From Cellulomonas sp. URHE0023 (GTDB taxonomy: Bacteria; Actinomycetota; Actinomycetes; Actinomycetales; Cellulomonadaceae): 64,000 nucleotides of DNA. The notes below the pieces were generated by a model, which was given only the letters and a program-made list of their open reading frames with translations, had not been told where the DNA came from and did not search any database. How positions within the stretch are numbered: position 1 is the first letter of the stretch; the number at the start of each line of letters is the position of its first letter. Location of the stretch: assembly GCF_000688475.1 (NCBI RefSeq), contig NZ_JIAN01000008.1, forward strand, positions 1 to 64,000, in the 5' to 3' direction. Below are positions 18,553 through 27,356 of the stretch, one piece after another. Made by a program: the position numbers and the translations under genes.

Positions 18553-19491
18553 ATGACGAGGGACGACGTGGTCCTCGTAGGGGTCGACGGGTCGTCGGCG
18601 AGCCTGCACGCACTGGACTGGGCTGCCGCGCAGGCGGTCAAGCACGGCTGGGCCCTGCGGGTGGTGTGCAGCTACTCGTTGCCCTCGTTCACGGCGGCCT
18701 CGCTGGACGGTGGCTACGCCGCGCTCGACGACTCGACGATCCAGCAGGGCGCCCGGGCGGTGCTCGACGAGGCGGCTGCGCGGGTCTCCACGCACGGTGT
18801 TCCCGTCACGTCGAGCGTGGTGACCGGCGATGCCGCGGGCGTCCTGGTCGAGATGTCGCACACGGTCCGTTCCGTGGTCGTCGGGACGCGCGGCGGCGGA
18901 GGCTTCGCGGACCGGCTCCTCGGCACCGTCTCGTCGGCCCTGCCGGCGCACGCCTACTGCCCTACGGTCGTCGTCCCGCTCCGGCATGGGGGCAAGCCTC
19001 TGCCCGACGACGTCGCGATGCCGACGGTCAGGCCGGTGCGCCGGATCGTCGTGGGCGTCGATGGCTCGCCGGCCGCGGAGTACGCGCTGCACTACGCGAT
19101 GACGGAGGCGGAGGTGTGGGGCGCTGACCTGACCGCCGTCGCGGGCGTGCCGGTCGGCGCGATGACCGGCGTGCTCTCCTGGCTGCCCTCTGCCGTGGAC
19201 CGCGAGCAGGTGCTGCGGGACGTGACCGAAGGGCTCCACGTCGTGGTCGACCGTGCCCTGGCCGACCACCCGGGGCTGACGGTCCGGCGGCACGCCCTGG
19301 ACGGGACGGGAGCGGAGCTGCTCACCGAGTTCTCGGCCGCGACCGACCTGATCGTCGTCGGGTCGCGGGGCCGCGGCGGGTTCGCGGGGCTGCTGCTCGG
19401 GTCCACCAGCCAGGCGGTGCTGCACCACGCGGACTGTCCGGTCATGGTCGTCACCGACCGCTGCGCCACCGACACGGCCGCAGCGAGCTAG
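18553..19491 (+). CDS. Tandem universal stress protein (two UspA domains)
   Basis: The 312-residue protein contains two UspA domains (about 5-145 and 155-305). Each has the ATP-binding G-x2-G-x9-G(S/T) loop: GTRGGGGFADRLLGTVS in the first and GSRGRGGFAGLLLGSTS in the second. The family binds ATP in the cytoplasm and is induced by starvation, hypoxia or redox stress; the client is unknown. The ATG has GGAGG 7 bases upstream. It is convergent with the Lrp gene, only 16 bases apart. Confidence 0.92.
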   Translation: MTRDDVVLVGVDGSSASLHALDWAAAQAVKHGWALRVVCSYSLPSFTAASLDGGYAALDDSTIQQGARAVLDEAAARVSTHGVPVTSSVVTGDAAGVLVEMSHTVRSVVVGTRGGGGFADRLLGTVSSALPAHAYCPTVVVPLRHGGKPLPDDVAMPTVRPVRRIVVGVDGSPAAEYALHYAMTEAEVWGADLTAVAGVPVGAMTGVLSWLPSAVDREQVLRDVTEGLHVVVDRALADHPGLTVRRHALDGTGAELLTEFSAATDLIVVGSRGRGGFAGLLLGSTSQAVLHHADCPVMVVTDRCATDTAAAS

Positions 19492-19507
19492 ACCCGCCGC
19501 ACGCGCC

Positions 19508-19981
19508 TCACAGGTCTGGCCCCGGGGGGACGTCGGGCCGTCGTACCAACGCCGACAGCACGACGGTGGAACGCGTACGGGACACGAACGGCTCGGCGGC
19601 GAGGCGCTCCACGACGCGTTCGAGGTGCCGCATGTCGCGTGCCCGCACCTGGACCATGAGGTCGACGTCGCCCGTCACGGTGCTCGCCGCGACGACCTCG
19701 GGGTAGCTCTCCACGGCGGCGCGCATGGTCGCGGGACTGGTCGAGCCATGGCAGAACAGCTCGACGAACGCCTCCGTCTGCCATCCCATGGCGGCCGGAT
19801 CGAGCCGAACCGTGAACCCACGGATCACGCCGCGCTCGCGCAGCCTGTCCACTCGACGCTTCACGGCCGGGGCTGACAGCGAGACCAGCTCTCCCACCTG
19901 CGCAAACGTCGCCCTGGCGTCCTGTCCGAGTGCGCGAAGGATCGCGTTGTCGAGGGAGTCGAGCCCGGTGTCGTCGCTCAT
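19508..19981 (-). CDS. Lrp/AsnC-family transcriptional regulator
   Basis: The 157-residue protein has an N-terminal HTH (about 8-60, DNAILRALGQDARATFAQVG then SAPAVKRRVDRLRERGVI) and a C-terminal RAM ligand domain (about 75-145). Members sense amino acids and control their metabolism. The ATG at 19981 (SDDTGLDSLDN) is the conserved start; upstream in-frame starts add an unrelated leader. The arginine/ornithine operon lies 1.5 kb away on the same strand, so it is a plausible target, but this is inference. Confidence 0.9.
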   Translation of the reverse strand: MSDDTGLDSLDNAILRALGQDARATFAQVGELVSLSAPAVKRRVDRLRERGVIRGFTVRLDPAAMGWQTEAFVELFCHGSTSPATMRAAVESYPEVVAASTVTGDVDLMVQVRARDMRHLERVVERLAAEPFVSRTRSTVVLSALVRRPDVPPGPDL

Positions 19982-20134
19982 CGGCCCATCATGACCGAGC
20001 CCGCGGGCTTGTGAAGGTGTGCCGTTTCGGCGTGCATCAATCCCCCAACCGTGCTCAAGTCGGACACTACGCATGCCGAGAGCACTGAAGGACGCCCTGC
20101 CGGGGGCGCCCTGCTGGTCCGTGATGGAGGCGAC

Positions 20135-21415
20135 GTGAGCAAAGACACGAAGAAGCGCATCGACACCGTACCGACGCCGCGCGTGTCCGACGGGGACGTC
20201 GCGGTCTCCGCGCCCGTCGGCGAGTCGGACGAAGCCACGGCAGCTGCCGCGGGTGCGTCCGCCCGACCTGCGACCAAGGTCCGGCGTGGACCGGCGGCCC
20301 GTGGGCTCTCCGCCCCGACGGCCCCGTTGCTCGACGTCCCCCGACAGCCGTCGGCGTCGTCACCGCTCGTCGTCAGTGCACCCGCCGTGACGCCGGCAGC
20401 TGCTGCGCGCCAGCGCCGGGTCCGCACTGCCGTCTGGTTCGGGGCCGCCGCCACGGTCGTTCTGGCCCTCAGCACCGGCAGTGCGGTGTACGCGTCCAAC
20501 GCGCGGGAGCAGGAAGCCCAGGATGCGGCGCTCGCCGCGAGCTCACGCGTGGACAAGTCGGTCGCCGCGAGCGCCCGTGACGCCGTCCTGGACAGGGGAG
20601 CCGACCAGGCGGTCGCGGCGACTGCGCTGGCGGCCAACCGTGCCCGCACCGCGGCACAGGCGCAGGCCGCCGTCGACCAGGCGAACTCCGTCCTCGCCGC
20701 GACGCCCAACGCGGGCGACGCCCCGCGCGCGGCGCTCGGTGCCGCCTCGACCGCGGTCGCCGCGGCGATGGCTGCGCCCACGACGAGTGCCGCGTCGCTG
20801 CGCAAGGTCGCCGGTGGCGTCGCAGCTCCGCTGCAGGGTGCCGTCGACGCCCAGGCCGCGTGGCAGGCCGCCGAGAACGCACGCATCGCGGCAGAGCAGG
20901 CGGCTGCCGCCGCGGCTCAGGCGCAGGCCGCCGCGGCGGCGGCCGCTCGGTCGAGGCAGACGAGCACGCCGCGAGCATCACGTTCCACCGCCTCCGCGCC
21001 CCGTGCTACGGCGTCGGGTGGTGCCGCGGCGCCGGCCCCAGCGGCTGCGGGGGTCCCGTCGGGTGGCAAGGTCTGCACGTCGGCAGGGGGCGGCGCCGGC
21101 GAGTCCAGCGTCGGTGCGATCGGTGCGGCGATCAACGCCTACCGGGCGGGCCTCGGCCTGCCGGAGCTCTCGGTGTCGCGCAGCGGCGGCCTGGTGTCGC
21201 ACGCGGTCGACATGGCGAATGCGGGCGGCATCTGGCACTCGGGCAGCGACAACATCGTGGCGTGCGTGAGCAGCGGGTCGGCGTCGGCGATGGTCTCGGC
21301 CTGGTCGCAGTCACCGGGTCACGACGCGCAGATGCGGCGCACGGACGTCTCCAGCATGGGCGTCGGCGGCGCCAGCCTCGACGGTTGGCTCTACGGCGCC
21401 GTGAAGTTCAGCTGA
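20135..21415 (+). CDS. Membrane-anchored CAP-superfamily (SCP-like) protein
   Basis: The 426-residue protein has an acidic/Ala-rich cytoplasmic N terminus, one membrane helix (about 98-120) and a long Ala/Gln-rich helical or coiled stretch (about 120-290). A Ser/Ala/Pro linker and a C-terminal CAP domain (about 315-426) follow. The CAP part shows INAYRAGLGLPELSVS, GGIWHSGSDNIVA and WSQSPGHDAQMRRTDVSSMG. CAP proteins are external and of varied or unknown function in bacteria. The GTG at 20135 is preceded by TGGAGG. An in-frame start 28 codons upstream lacks a ribosome site. Confidence 0.85.
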   Translation: MSKDTKKRIDTVPTPRVSDGDVAVSAPVGESDEATAAAAGASARPATKVRRGPAARGLSAPTAPLLDVPRQPSASSPLVVSAPAVTPAAAARQRRVRTAVWFGAAATVVLALSTGSAVYASNAREQEAQDAALAASSRVDKSVAASARDAVLDRGADQAVAATALAANRARTAAQAQAAVDQANSVLAATPNAGDAPRAALGAASTAVAAAMAAPTTSAASLRKVAGGVAAPLQGAVDAQAAWQAAENARIAAEQAAAAAAQAQAAAAAAARSRQTSTPRASRSTASAPRATASGGAAAPAPAAAGVPSGGKVCTSAGGGAGESSVGAIGAAINAYRAGLGLPELSVSRSGGLVSHAVDMANAGGIWHSGSDNIVACVSSGSASAMVSAWSQSPGHDAQMRRTDVSSMGVGGASLDGWLYGAVKFS

Positions 21416-21479
21416 CCTTCGCCGTGACGGCGTCCCCGCGGGTGTGACACCCGACCCGCGCGGACGCCCTGCCACAAAG

Positions 21480-21519
21480 GTCCGCGCCCGCGCGGGTCAG
21501 GGGCCACGCGGGCGCGGAC
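21480..21519. terminator. Bidirectional terminator between the CAP gene and rocD
   Basis: GTCCGCGCCCGCG at 21480-21492 and CGCGGGCGCGGAC at 21507-21519 are a perfect 13 bp inverted repeat with a 14-base loop, between two convergent stops. Confidence 0.8.
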
Positions 21520-21533
21520 GGCCGCGGTAGCCG

Positions 21534-22817
21534 TCAGCGCAGGGCGTGCTCCAGGCGATCGGTTGCCAGGTCGAGGTCGCTCTCGGTGATCGTCAGCGGC
21601 GGCGCGAGCCGGATCGTCGACCCGTGAGTGTCCTTGGCGAGCACGCCCAGGGCCAGCAGGCGTTCGCAGAGGTCGCGGCCGTCGACGGGTCCCGACGTGG
21701 AGCGCGCCGTGGTCGGGCTGCCCGGGTCCGAGGACGCTCGGGGGACGTCGAGCCCCGCCCAGAGGCCCGCGCGACGAACCGAGGCCAGCAGGCCCTCGTC
21801 CACCAGCGCGTCGAGCCGTGCACCCCAGTGCGCGCCCAGAGCTGTCGCCGACGCCTGCAGCGACCCGTCGGACAGCAGGTCGACGACCGCGAGCCCGACG
21901 GCGCACGCGAGCGGGTTGCCGCCGAACGTCGACCCGTGGGTGCCCGCCGTCAGGACGCCCAGCACGTCTGACCTGCCGACCACGGCGGACACGGGCAGCA
22001 CGCCGCCGCCGAGCGCCTTGCCCAGGGTCACCAGGTCCGGCTGGACACCCCACAGCTCGGACGCGAGCGTGGTGCCCGTGCGGCCCAGCCCCGACTGGAT
22101 CTCGTCGCAGATCAGGAGGACGTCGGCGGCGGTGCACGCGGCGCGCACCGCCGGCAGGTAGGACTCCGACGGGAGGACGACCCCCTGCTCGCCCTGGATC
22201 GGCTCGATCAGCACCGCGACCGTCGTCTCGTCGATCGCGGACGCGAGCGCCAGCGCGTCGCCGTACGGGACGATGCGGAAGCCCGGCGTGTACGGGCCGA
22301 ACCCGCGACGCGCGTCGGGGTCGGTGGAGAACGACACGATGGTCGTCGTCCGGCCGTGGAAGTTGCCGTCGGCCACGATGATCGTCGCCTGGCCGTCGGG
22401 TACGCCCTTGACCTCGTGGCCCCACTTGCGCGCGGCCTTGATCGCGGTCTCGACCGCCTCGGCGCCCGTGTTCATCGGCAGCACCATCGGCGGTCCGGCG
22501 ACGAGCGGGCCGACGAGGCCGGCCAGCGCCTCCGCGAACGGGACGAGCAGGTCGTGGTCGAACGCGCGCGACGTGAGCGTGAGCCGGTCGATCTGGGCGT
22601 GCGCCGCGGCCGTCAGTGCGGGGTGACGGTGCCCGAAGTTGAGCGCCGAGTAGCCGGAGAGCAGGTCGAGGTAGCGGCGTCCGTCGACGTCGGTCACCCA
22701 GGACCCGAGCCCGTCGACCAGCGTCACGGGCAACGGGTGGTAGTTGTGCGCGAGGACGGCCGACGACTCCGACGACGAGGTCGACGCCGGCGCAGCGGCT
22801 ACCGGGGTGAGCGTCAT
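21534..22817 (-). CDS. rocD: Ornithine aminotransferase
   Basis: This 427-residue class III PLP aminotransferase moves the delta-amino group of ornithine to 2-oxoglutarate, giving glutamate semialdehyde. Seen in sequence: NTGAEAVETAIKAARKWG near residue 110, the Asp in ICDEIQSGLGRTG, and the PLP Lys in VTLGKALGGGVLP. NTGAEAVETA and the ICDEIQ segment are characteristic of ornithine rather than acetylornithine enzymes. The ATG at 22817 overlaps the upstream dihydrolase-like gene by 4 bases, so the two steps are translationally coupled. Confidence 0.92.
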   Translation of the reverse strand: MTLTPVAAAPASTSSSESSAVLAHNYHPLPVTLVDGLGSWVTDVDGRRYLDLLSGYSALNFGHRHPALTAAAHAQIDRLTLTSRAFDHDLLVPFAEALAGLVGPLVAGPPMVLPMNTGAEAVETAIKAARKWGHEVKGVPDGQATIIVADGNFHGRTTTIVSFSTDPDARRGFGPYTPGFRIVPYGDALALASAIDETTVAVLIEPIQGEQGVVLPSESYLPAVRAACTAADVLLICDEIQSGLGRTGTTLASELWGVQPDLVTLGKALGGGVLPVSAVVGRSDVLGVLTAGTHGSTFGGNPLACAVGLAVVDLLSDGSLQASATALGAHWGARLDALVDEGLLASVRRAGLWAGLDVPRASSDPGSPTTARSTSGPVDGRDLCERLLALGVLAKDTHGSTIRLAPPLTITESDLDLATDRLEHALR

Positions 22818-23647
22818 CGGCCTGCGCGGATCTCGAGCGTGCAGCACTTGGCGCCGCCGCCGCCCTTGAGCAGCTCGCTGGTGTCCACGGGGATCGGGTT
22901 GTACCCGCGCTCGGTGAGAGCCGCCGCAAGGTCGACAGCGCCGGGTGCGACGACGACGTTGTAGCCGTCGGACACGGCGTTCAGGCCGAGCGCACGGGCG
23001 TCGTCGGACGTCGCGTGGATCGCGTCCGGGAAGAGCTGCTCGAGGACCGCGCGAGACCCGGAGGAGAAGGCAGGCGGGTAGTAGGCGATCTGAGGGTCCT
23101 GCGACGTGCTCGACAGCACCGCGAGCGCCGTGTCCAGGTGGTAGTAGTGCGGCGACACGAGCTCGAGGGACACGACCGGGCGGCCGAACAGCTCCTGGGC
23201 CTCGGCGTGCGCCATCCGGTCGGTGCGGAACCCGGTGCCGGCCAGGATCAGGTCGCCGACGACGAGCAGGTCGCCCTCGCCCTCGTTGGTCTCGGCTGCT
23301 GTGTGGGTGACGTAGCCGCGGTCCGCGAACCACTTCTGGTACGCGGGGCCCTCAGCGGCGCGCTCGGCGTACCGGAAGCGGGCGGAGTAGACGACACCGT
23401 CGACGACCGTTGCGCCGTTGGCCGCGTAGACCATGTCCGGCAGGCCTTCGAGCGGCTCGATCGTCTCGACCGTGTGGCCGAGGTCGAGGTAGGTGTCACG
23501 CAGGCGTCGCCACTGCTGGACCGCAAGACCGGCGTCGGTGTGCTTGGTCTTGTCCATCCACGGGTTGATCTCGTAGGACACCGTGTAGTGCACGGGTTCG
23601 CACATCAGGTAGTGGCGGTCGGTACGTCCGGGGGCGATGGGGGGCAT
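22814..23647 (-). CDS. Arginine dihydrolase/dimethylargininase-like amidinohydrolase
   Basis: The 277-residue enzyme belongs to the guanidino-group-modifying family (DDAH, arginine deiminase, ArgZ). Catalytic residues seen are the Cys in GGGGAKCCTLE (C268), His in SPHYYHLDT (H167) and an Asn in VYAANGA (N77), the position that defines arginine dihydrolases of the ArgZ type. Annotation pipelines often call it dimethylargininase. Coupling to ornithine aminotransferase (4-base overlap) favours arginine to ornithine plus 2 NH3 and CO2, but citrulline as product cannot be excluded. ATG at 23647 has GAGGAGCC upstream. Confidence 0.82.
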   Translation of the reverse strand: MPPIAPGRTDRHYLMCEPVHYTVSYEINPWMDKTKHTDAGLAVQQWRRLRDTYLDLGHTVETIEPLEGLPDMVYAANGATVVDGVVYSARFRYAERAAEGPAYQKWFADRGYVTHTAAETNEGEGDLLVVGDLILAGTGFRTDRMAHAEAQELFGRPVVSLELVSPHYYHLDTALAVLSSTSQDPQIAYYPPAFSSGSRAVLEQLFPDAIHATSDDARALGLNAVSDGYNVVVAPGAVDLAAALTERGYNPIPVDTSELLKGGGGAKCCTLEIRAGR

Positions 23648-23757
23648 GGGGTGGCTCCTCGTGGCGTGTCGTTCCCACGAGGGTACGAGCCGGTACGGGC
23701 GAACGGTCGGACCTCGTAGTGCGCACCAGGGCGCGATCCATTGCGTTGAGGAAGTGG

Positions 23758-24231
23758 TCAGTGGTGATTCATTGCGCGGGCCTCGCTGCTGGCTCGCATC
23801 AGCGCGTACCGCACCATGCCCCCGAGGAACGGACGCATCGCGAGCGCGGTGAGCCGTCGAGGCAGTGGCCCCGCCAGCCAGACGTGCTCCGACCACAGCA
23901 CGCGGCACGACGTGCGACCCGCCGGCACCACGACGATGCTCGCCGTCCCCTTCAGCACGTGACCGATCTTGGTGAACTCCGCAACGCCGGTGCGCGTCTC
24001 CGTCGGCGGGTCGAACCGGTCGACCCGCATGACGTCGGCGAGCCCGGGCGCACCGCGGCGCGCGAGCGGTCCCGACACCGCGGTGATCACCGAACCCACC
24101 TCCGGGGCGGCCGTGTCCAGGCCGACGCGCGTCAGGGGTATCCAGCGCCCGTGGTTGCGTGCGTCGGCCACGAGCGCCCACGCGGTCGACGCGTCGACGG
24201 GGAACGCGCGCACCACGGCGTCTGTTGTCAT
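23758..24231 (-). CDS. SRPBCC-family (START-like) protein
   Basis: The 157-residue protein shows the polyketide-cyclase/START-like pattern: an N-terminal strand with FPVDASTAWALVADARNHGRW, then curved-sheet strands and a long C-terminal helix (MVRYALMRASSEAR). Such proteins bind hydrophobic ligands in the cytoplasm; the ligand is not predictable. It is 110 bases upstream of the dihydrolase gene on the same strand and divergent from the aldo/keto reductase, with starts 33 bases apart. A GGGGG run just before the ATG serves as a ribosome site. Confidence 0.8.
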   Translation of the reverse strand: MTTDAVVRAFPVDASTAWALVADARNHGRWIPLTRVGLDTAAPEVGSVITAVSGPLARRGAPGLADVMRVDRFDPPTETRTGVAEFTKIGHVLKGTASIVVVPAGRTSCRVLWSEHVWLAGPLPRRLTALAMRPFLGGMVRYALMRASSEARAMNHH

Positions 24232-24264
24232 GCCCCCATCGTGGACCCCGGTAGCGTCGGCGGC

Positions 24265-25251
24265 ATGGAGAGCAGGCAGCTGGGACGTACGGGTCGGAGT
24301 GTCGGTGTGGTGGGGCTCGGCTGCTGGCAGCTGGGCGCGGACTGGGGGTCCGTCGACGACGACGTCGCCCTGTCGGTCCTGGCAGCCGCGGTGGACGCGG
24401 GCGTGACGTTCCTGGACACGGCCGACGTGTACGGCGACGGGCGCTCCGAGCGTCTGATCGGACGGTTCCTCGCCGAGGGCGAGCACGGCGAGCTGACCGT
24501 CGCGACGAAGATGGGTCGCCGGGCCGACCCGCACACGACCGCCGCCTACACGCTGGACGCGTTCCGTGCGTGGACCGACCGCTCCCGCGAGAACCTCGGT
24601 GTGGACACGCTCGACCTGGTCCAGCTGCACTGCCCGCCGAGCGAGGTCTACCGCCGAGAGTCGACGTACGACGCGCTGGACACGCTCGTGCAGGAGCGCA
24701 GGGTCGCCGCGTACGGCGTCTCGGTGGAGACGGTCGACGAGGCGCTGGAGGCGATCATCCGGCCCCACGTCGCGACCGTGCAGATCATCCTGAACGTGTT
24801 CCGCCGCAAGCCGCTCGACGAGGTGCTCCCCGTCGCGCAGGAGCGCGGTGTCGGGATCATCGCGCGTGTGCCCCTGGCCAGCGGGCTGCTGTCGGGCACG
24901 TACGACGAGCACACCCAGTTCGCCGCAGACGACCACCGTTCCTACAACCGGCACGGAGACGCGTTCGACGTGGGGGAGACCTTTGCCGGGGTGCCGTTCG
25001 AGGTCGGCGTCGCCGCCGCACGTCAGGTAGCGACCCTGACACCGGCCGGGGCGTCGACCGCACAGCTGGCCCTGCGCTGGATCGTCGACCAGCCCGGGGT
25101 CTCTGTCGTGATCCCCGGAGCGCGGACGCCGGAGCAGGCACGCGCGAACGCGGCGGCCGCGGCGCTCGCACCGATCGACGAGGAGACGCTCGACGGCCTG
25201 AGGGGGATCTACGACGGCGCCATCCGGACGCACGTGCACGACCGCTGGTGA
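24265..25251 (+). CDS. Aldo/keto reductase
   Basis: This 328-residue NADPH-dependent oxidoreductase has the (beta/alpha)8 AKR layout. The catalytic tetrad is visible as Asp/Tyr in FLDTADVYGDGRSE, Lys in VATKMG and His in LVQLHCPP. The C-terminal cofactor part shows VVIPGARTPEQARAN. The substrate is unknown. A TAGCGT hexamer ends 7 bases before the ATG and there is no Shine-Dalgarno, so a leaderless mRNA is likely. Confidence 0.92.
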   Translation: MESRQLGRTGRSVGVVGLGCWQLGADWGSVDDDVALSVLAAAVDAGVTFLDTADVYGDGRSERLIGRFLAEGEHGELTVATKMGRRADPHTTAAYTLDAFRAWTDRSRENLGVDTLDLVQLHCPPSEVYRRESTYDALDTLVQERRVAAYGVSVETVDEALEAIIRPHVATVQIILNVFRRKPLDEVLPVAQERGVGIIARVPLASGLLSGTYDEHTQFAADDHRSYNRHGDAFDVGETFAGVPFEVGVAAARQVATLTPAGASTAQLALRWIVDQPGVSVVIPGARTPEQARANAAAAALAPIDEETLDGLRGIYDGAIRTHVHDRW

Positions 25252-25252
25252 C

Positions 25253-26035
25253 CTAGAGGTCCTCTGCGGACGGCGCCGTCGGCTGGTCGGGCACCGACGT
25301 GAGGGCACGCCGGGCCTTGCGGCCGCGGGGCAGCCGGCGCGAGGGAGCGGGCAGGATCGCAGGCGAGCTGCCGGCGCCTGCGATCTCGTAGACGCGGGCG
25401 AACGCGGCGGGTGGAGGACCGAAGGCCTTGCGGGCACCGTCGATCACGGTGCGCCCCAGCCCGCGGGCACCCGCGACGCCGATGACGACACCGATGCCGA
25501 ACGGGATGACTCGGCCGATCGCGAGCCCGGTCTGCTTGCCCAGCTGCGTGCGCACGAACCGGCGCGTCATCGTCGTGTTCACCTTGCGCACGGTGGCCAT
25601 CGGCATCCGCGTGAGCAAGGCGCGCGCGACGCTGACCGAGGTCAGCTCGGCGCCGTCCGTGATCACGATGCCCTTGTTCTCGCCGAGGATCGTGGTGAGC
25701 AGCAGAGCCGTGCGACGGTCCGCGTCCTCCACCTCGATGCCGTGCACCGACGCGACGGCGAGCGCGAACGCGGCGGACGCCCCGAAGAACGTGGCGATGT
25801 CGCTCGCGGTCAGGGCCAGAGCGACCCCGGTACCGACCGCGGGGGCCGCAGCGACGGCCCCGACGGCCCCGCCGGTGGCCTGCACGACGCGCAGGTACTC
25901 CTTCTCGAGGAGTCGGATGATCTCTTCGGGGCTCGCCTCGGGGTTGTGCCGTCGCAGAGAGTCCACGTGGGCGTGGATGGTCGACGACGGGATGGTCACC
26001 GCCTTCGCGAGCGCAGCGTCGACGACGCCTGCCAC
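25253..26035 (-). CDS. EcsC-like hypothetical protein
   Basis: The 260-residue protein has two amphipathic/hydrophobic stretches (about 55-95 with GGAVGAVAAAPAVGTG, and 165-195 with VIPFGIGVVIGVAGARG) between charged helices, plus a basic Pro/Arg-rich tail. The pattern resembles the EcsC family of peripheral membrane proteins of unknown function. It is convergent with the aldo/keto reductase (stops 1 base apart) and only 4 bases after the OsmC gene on the same strand, so those two are probably co-transcribed. The function is unknown. Confidence 0.6.
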   Translation of the reverse strand: MAGVVDAALAKAVTIPSSTIHAHVDSLRRHNPEASPEEIIRLLEKEYLRVVQATGGAVGAVAAAPAVGTGVALALTASDIATFFGASAAFALAVASVHGIEVEDADRRTALLLTTILGENKGIVITDGAELTSVSVARALLTRMPMATVRKVNTTMTRRFVRTQLGKQTGLAIGRVIPFGIGVVIGVAGARGLGRTVIDGARKAFGPPPAAFARVYEIAGAGSSPAILPAPSRRLPRGRKARRALTSVPDQPTAPSAEDL

Positions 26036-26039
26036 GGGC

Positions 26040-26507
26040 TCAGCGCTCCCCGGTGACCGTCAGCTGCACGGTCGCACCGGCTTCGAGGGTGCGACCGACG
26101 GTGCAGTGCTGCTCGATCGATCGGTGGACCACGGTCAGCAGTCGGTCCCGCGCCGCAGCGTCCAGCGCGCTGAGGTCGACCACCAGCTCCTCGAGGAGCG
26201 CGGGATAGCGGTCCTGCTCGTCGTCCGCCATGCCCGACACATGGATGGTCACGTCCACGTCGTCGCCGAGGCGGTGCCGCAGAGCCGAGTCGGACGCGAG
26301 CCCGCTGCAGCCCGCGAGTGCGATCTTCAGCAGCTCTCCCGGGCTGAACGACGCCTCGTCGCCGACGCTGCCGATGAGCACCTCCGCACCGCGGGAGTTG
26401 CGCCCCGTGTAGCGGCGCACACCGGTGCGCTCGACCCACAGCTGCGTGTTGTCGGCGTTGGTGGTCACGTCAGGCGCCCCCTGCGGCGCCGCCTGCTCCG
26501 TCGTCAT
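26040..26507 (-). CDS. OsmC/Ohr-family peroxide-related protein
   Basis: The 155-residue protein has the OsmC fold signature with two conserved Cys: one in LKIALAGCSGLASDS and one in IEQHCTVGRTLE, spaced as the peroxidatic/resolving pair. The Arg/Glu residues around SPGELLKIALAG support this. It would reduce organic hydroperoxides in the cytoplasm using thiols. The ATG at 26507 (TTEQAAPQ) is preferred over one 7 codons upstream since conservation begins later. It is followed by the EcsC-like gene with a 4-base gap. Confidence 0.85.
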   Translation of the reverse strand: MTTEQAAPQGAPDVTTNADNTQLWVERTGVRRYTGRNSRGAEVLIGSVGDEASFSPGELLKIALAGCSGLASDSALRHRLGDDVDVTIHVSGMADDEQDRYPALLEELVVDLSALDAAARDRLLTVVHRSIEQHCTVGRTLEAGATVQLTVTGER

Positions 26508-26604
26508 CCGGCGATCCTGCCACGCCAAGCGCGATCGGGCTCAAGATGCGCGGCCACCGTGGAGGGCGCCGGTGCGGTCTTCCCGCTGCGCCTCTCGGCC
26601 CGGC

Positions 26605-26636
26605 CTCGTCGGGCGGGCGGGTGCCCGCCCGACGAG
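26605..26636 (-). terminator. Terminator after the four-helix membrane protein gene
   Basis: CTCGTCGGGCGGGC at 26605-26618 pairs perfectly with GCCCGCCCGACGAG at 26623-26636 (14 bp stem, 4-base loop), 6 bases past the stop of the minus-strand gene that ends at 26643. Confidence 0.85.
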
Positions 26637-26642
26637 CGAGCG

Positions 26643-27173
26643 TCACAGCCTGGACGCGGACCGTGCCCGGAAGTACGCGGAGGACGCGGGGAGCCAGAGC
26701 AGCACCAAGATGGCGACGGCGAGCACCAGCGACAGCAGGTTGAGCGCGATCGAGGTGCCCGTCGCGCTCCTGAGGCTGAACAGCGTACTGACCACGCCCA
26801 GACCGCCGAGCACCGTCGCGACGATGCGTGCCCACGACTTGCCGGCACCGTTCGCCGCAGCCATCCACAGCCAGAGGCCGACGGCGATCAGACCGACGAC
26901 CGTCGCGGACACCAGAGCAATGGTCACCGCGGTGTCCACGTCAGCCGGTGTCAAGCTCGGGCTCGACTCCGCGAGCGTGTCGCGCAGCTGGTTCTTCGTG
27001 GCCCACGCGACCACGATGCCGATGAGGCTCAGCGCAGCACCGGCGTACATCAGCTGCACCGCACGTGTGACGGACGACGGACGCTCCACGGGAGCGACGT
27101 TGCTGGGCTGCACCTGGTACTGCGGTGCAACAGGCATCGATCGCTCGGCACCGCTCGGGTTGGGCTCGCTCAT
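26643..27173 (-). CDS. Hypothetical four-helix membrane protein
   Basis: The 176-residue protein has a Pro-rich cytoplasmic N terminus (1-35) and four hydrophobic segments (about 40-60, 83-108, 115-135, 145-165), the first starting in TRAVQLMYAGAALSLIG. This organisation is common in actinobacterial proteins of unknown role that sit beside single-copy housekeeping genes. The ATG at 27173 has AAGGAG upstream. No catalytic motif is visible. It is terminated by a clean hairpin. Confidence 0.7.
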   Translation of the reverse strand: MSEPNPSGAERSMPVAPQYQVQPSNVAPVERPSSVTRAVQLMYAGAALSLIGIVVAWATKNQLRDTLAESSPSLTPADVDTAVTIALVSATVVGLIAVGLWLWMAAANGAGKSWARIVATVLGGLGVVSTLFSLRSATGTSIALNLLSLVLAVAILVLLWLPASSAYFRARSASRL

Positions 27174-27356
27174 GCTTGTCTCCTTGTGAGGTGTCTGTGG
27201 ATGGCTGCCCCCGGACGCTACCGGTCCACACGGGGGCAATGCAGGTCCATTCGGACTCTGGTGGGCGCCGCGTCGTGTCGTCCGCCTCAGGCTGCTCTGC
27301 TGCGCCCGAGTAGGCTCTTCCCGCTGTCGGTGTACACCTTCGGAAGGGCGCAGACA

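Noticed and set aside
17746-19428. Long minus-strand frame over the HNH and universal stress genes
   Set aside because: It is antisense to two genes with clear catalytic or ATP-binding motifs and reads as low-complexity Arg/His/Gly.
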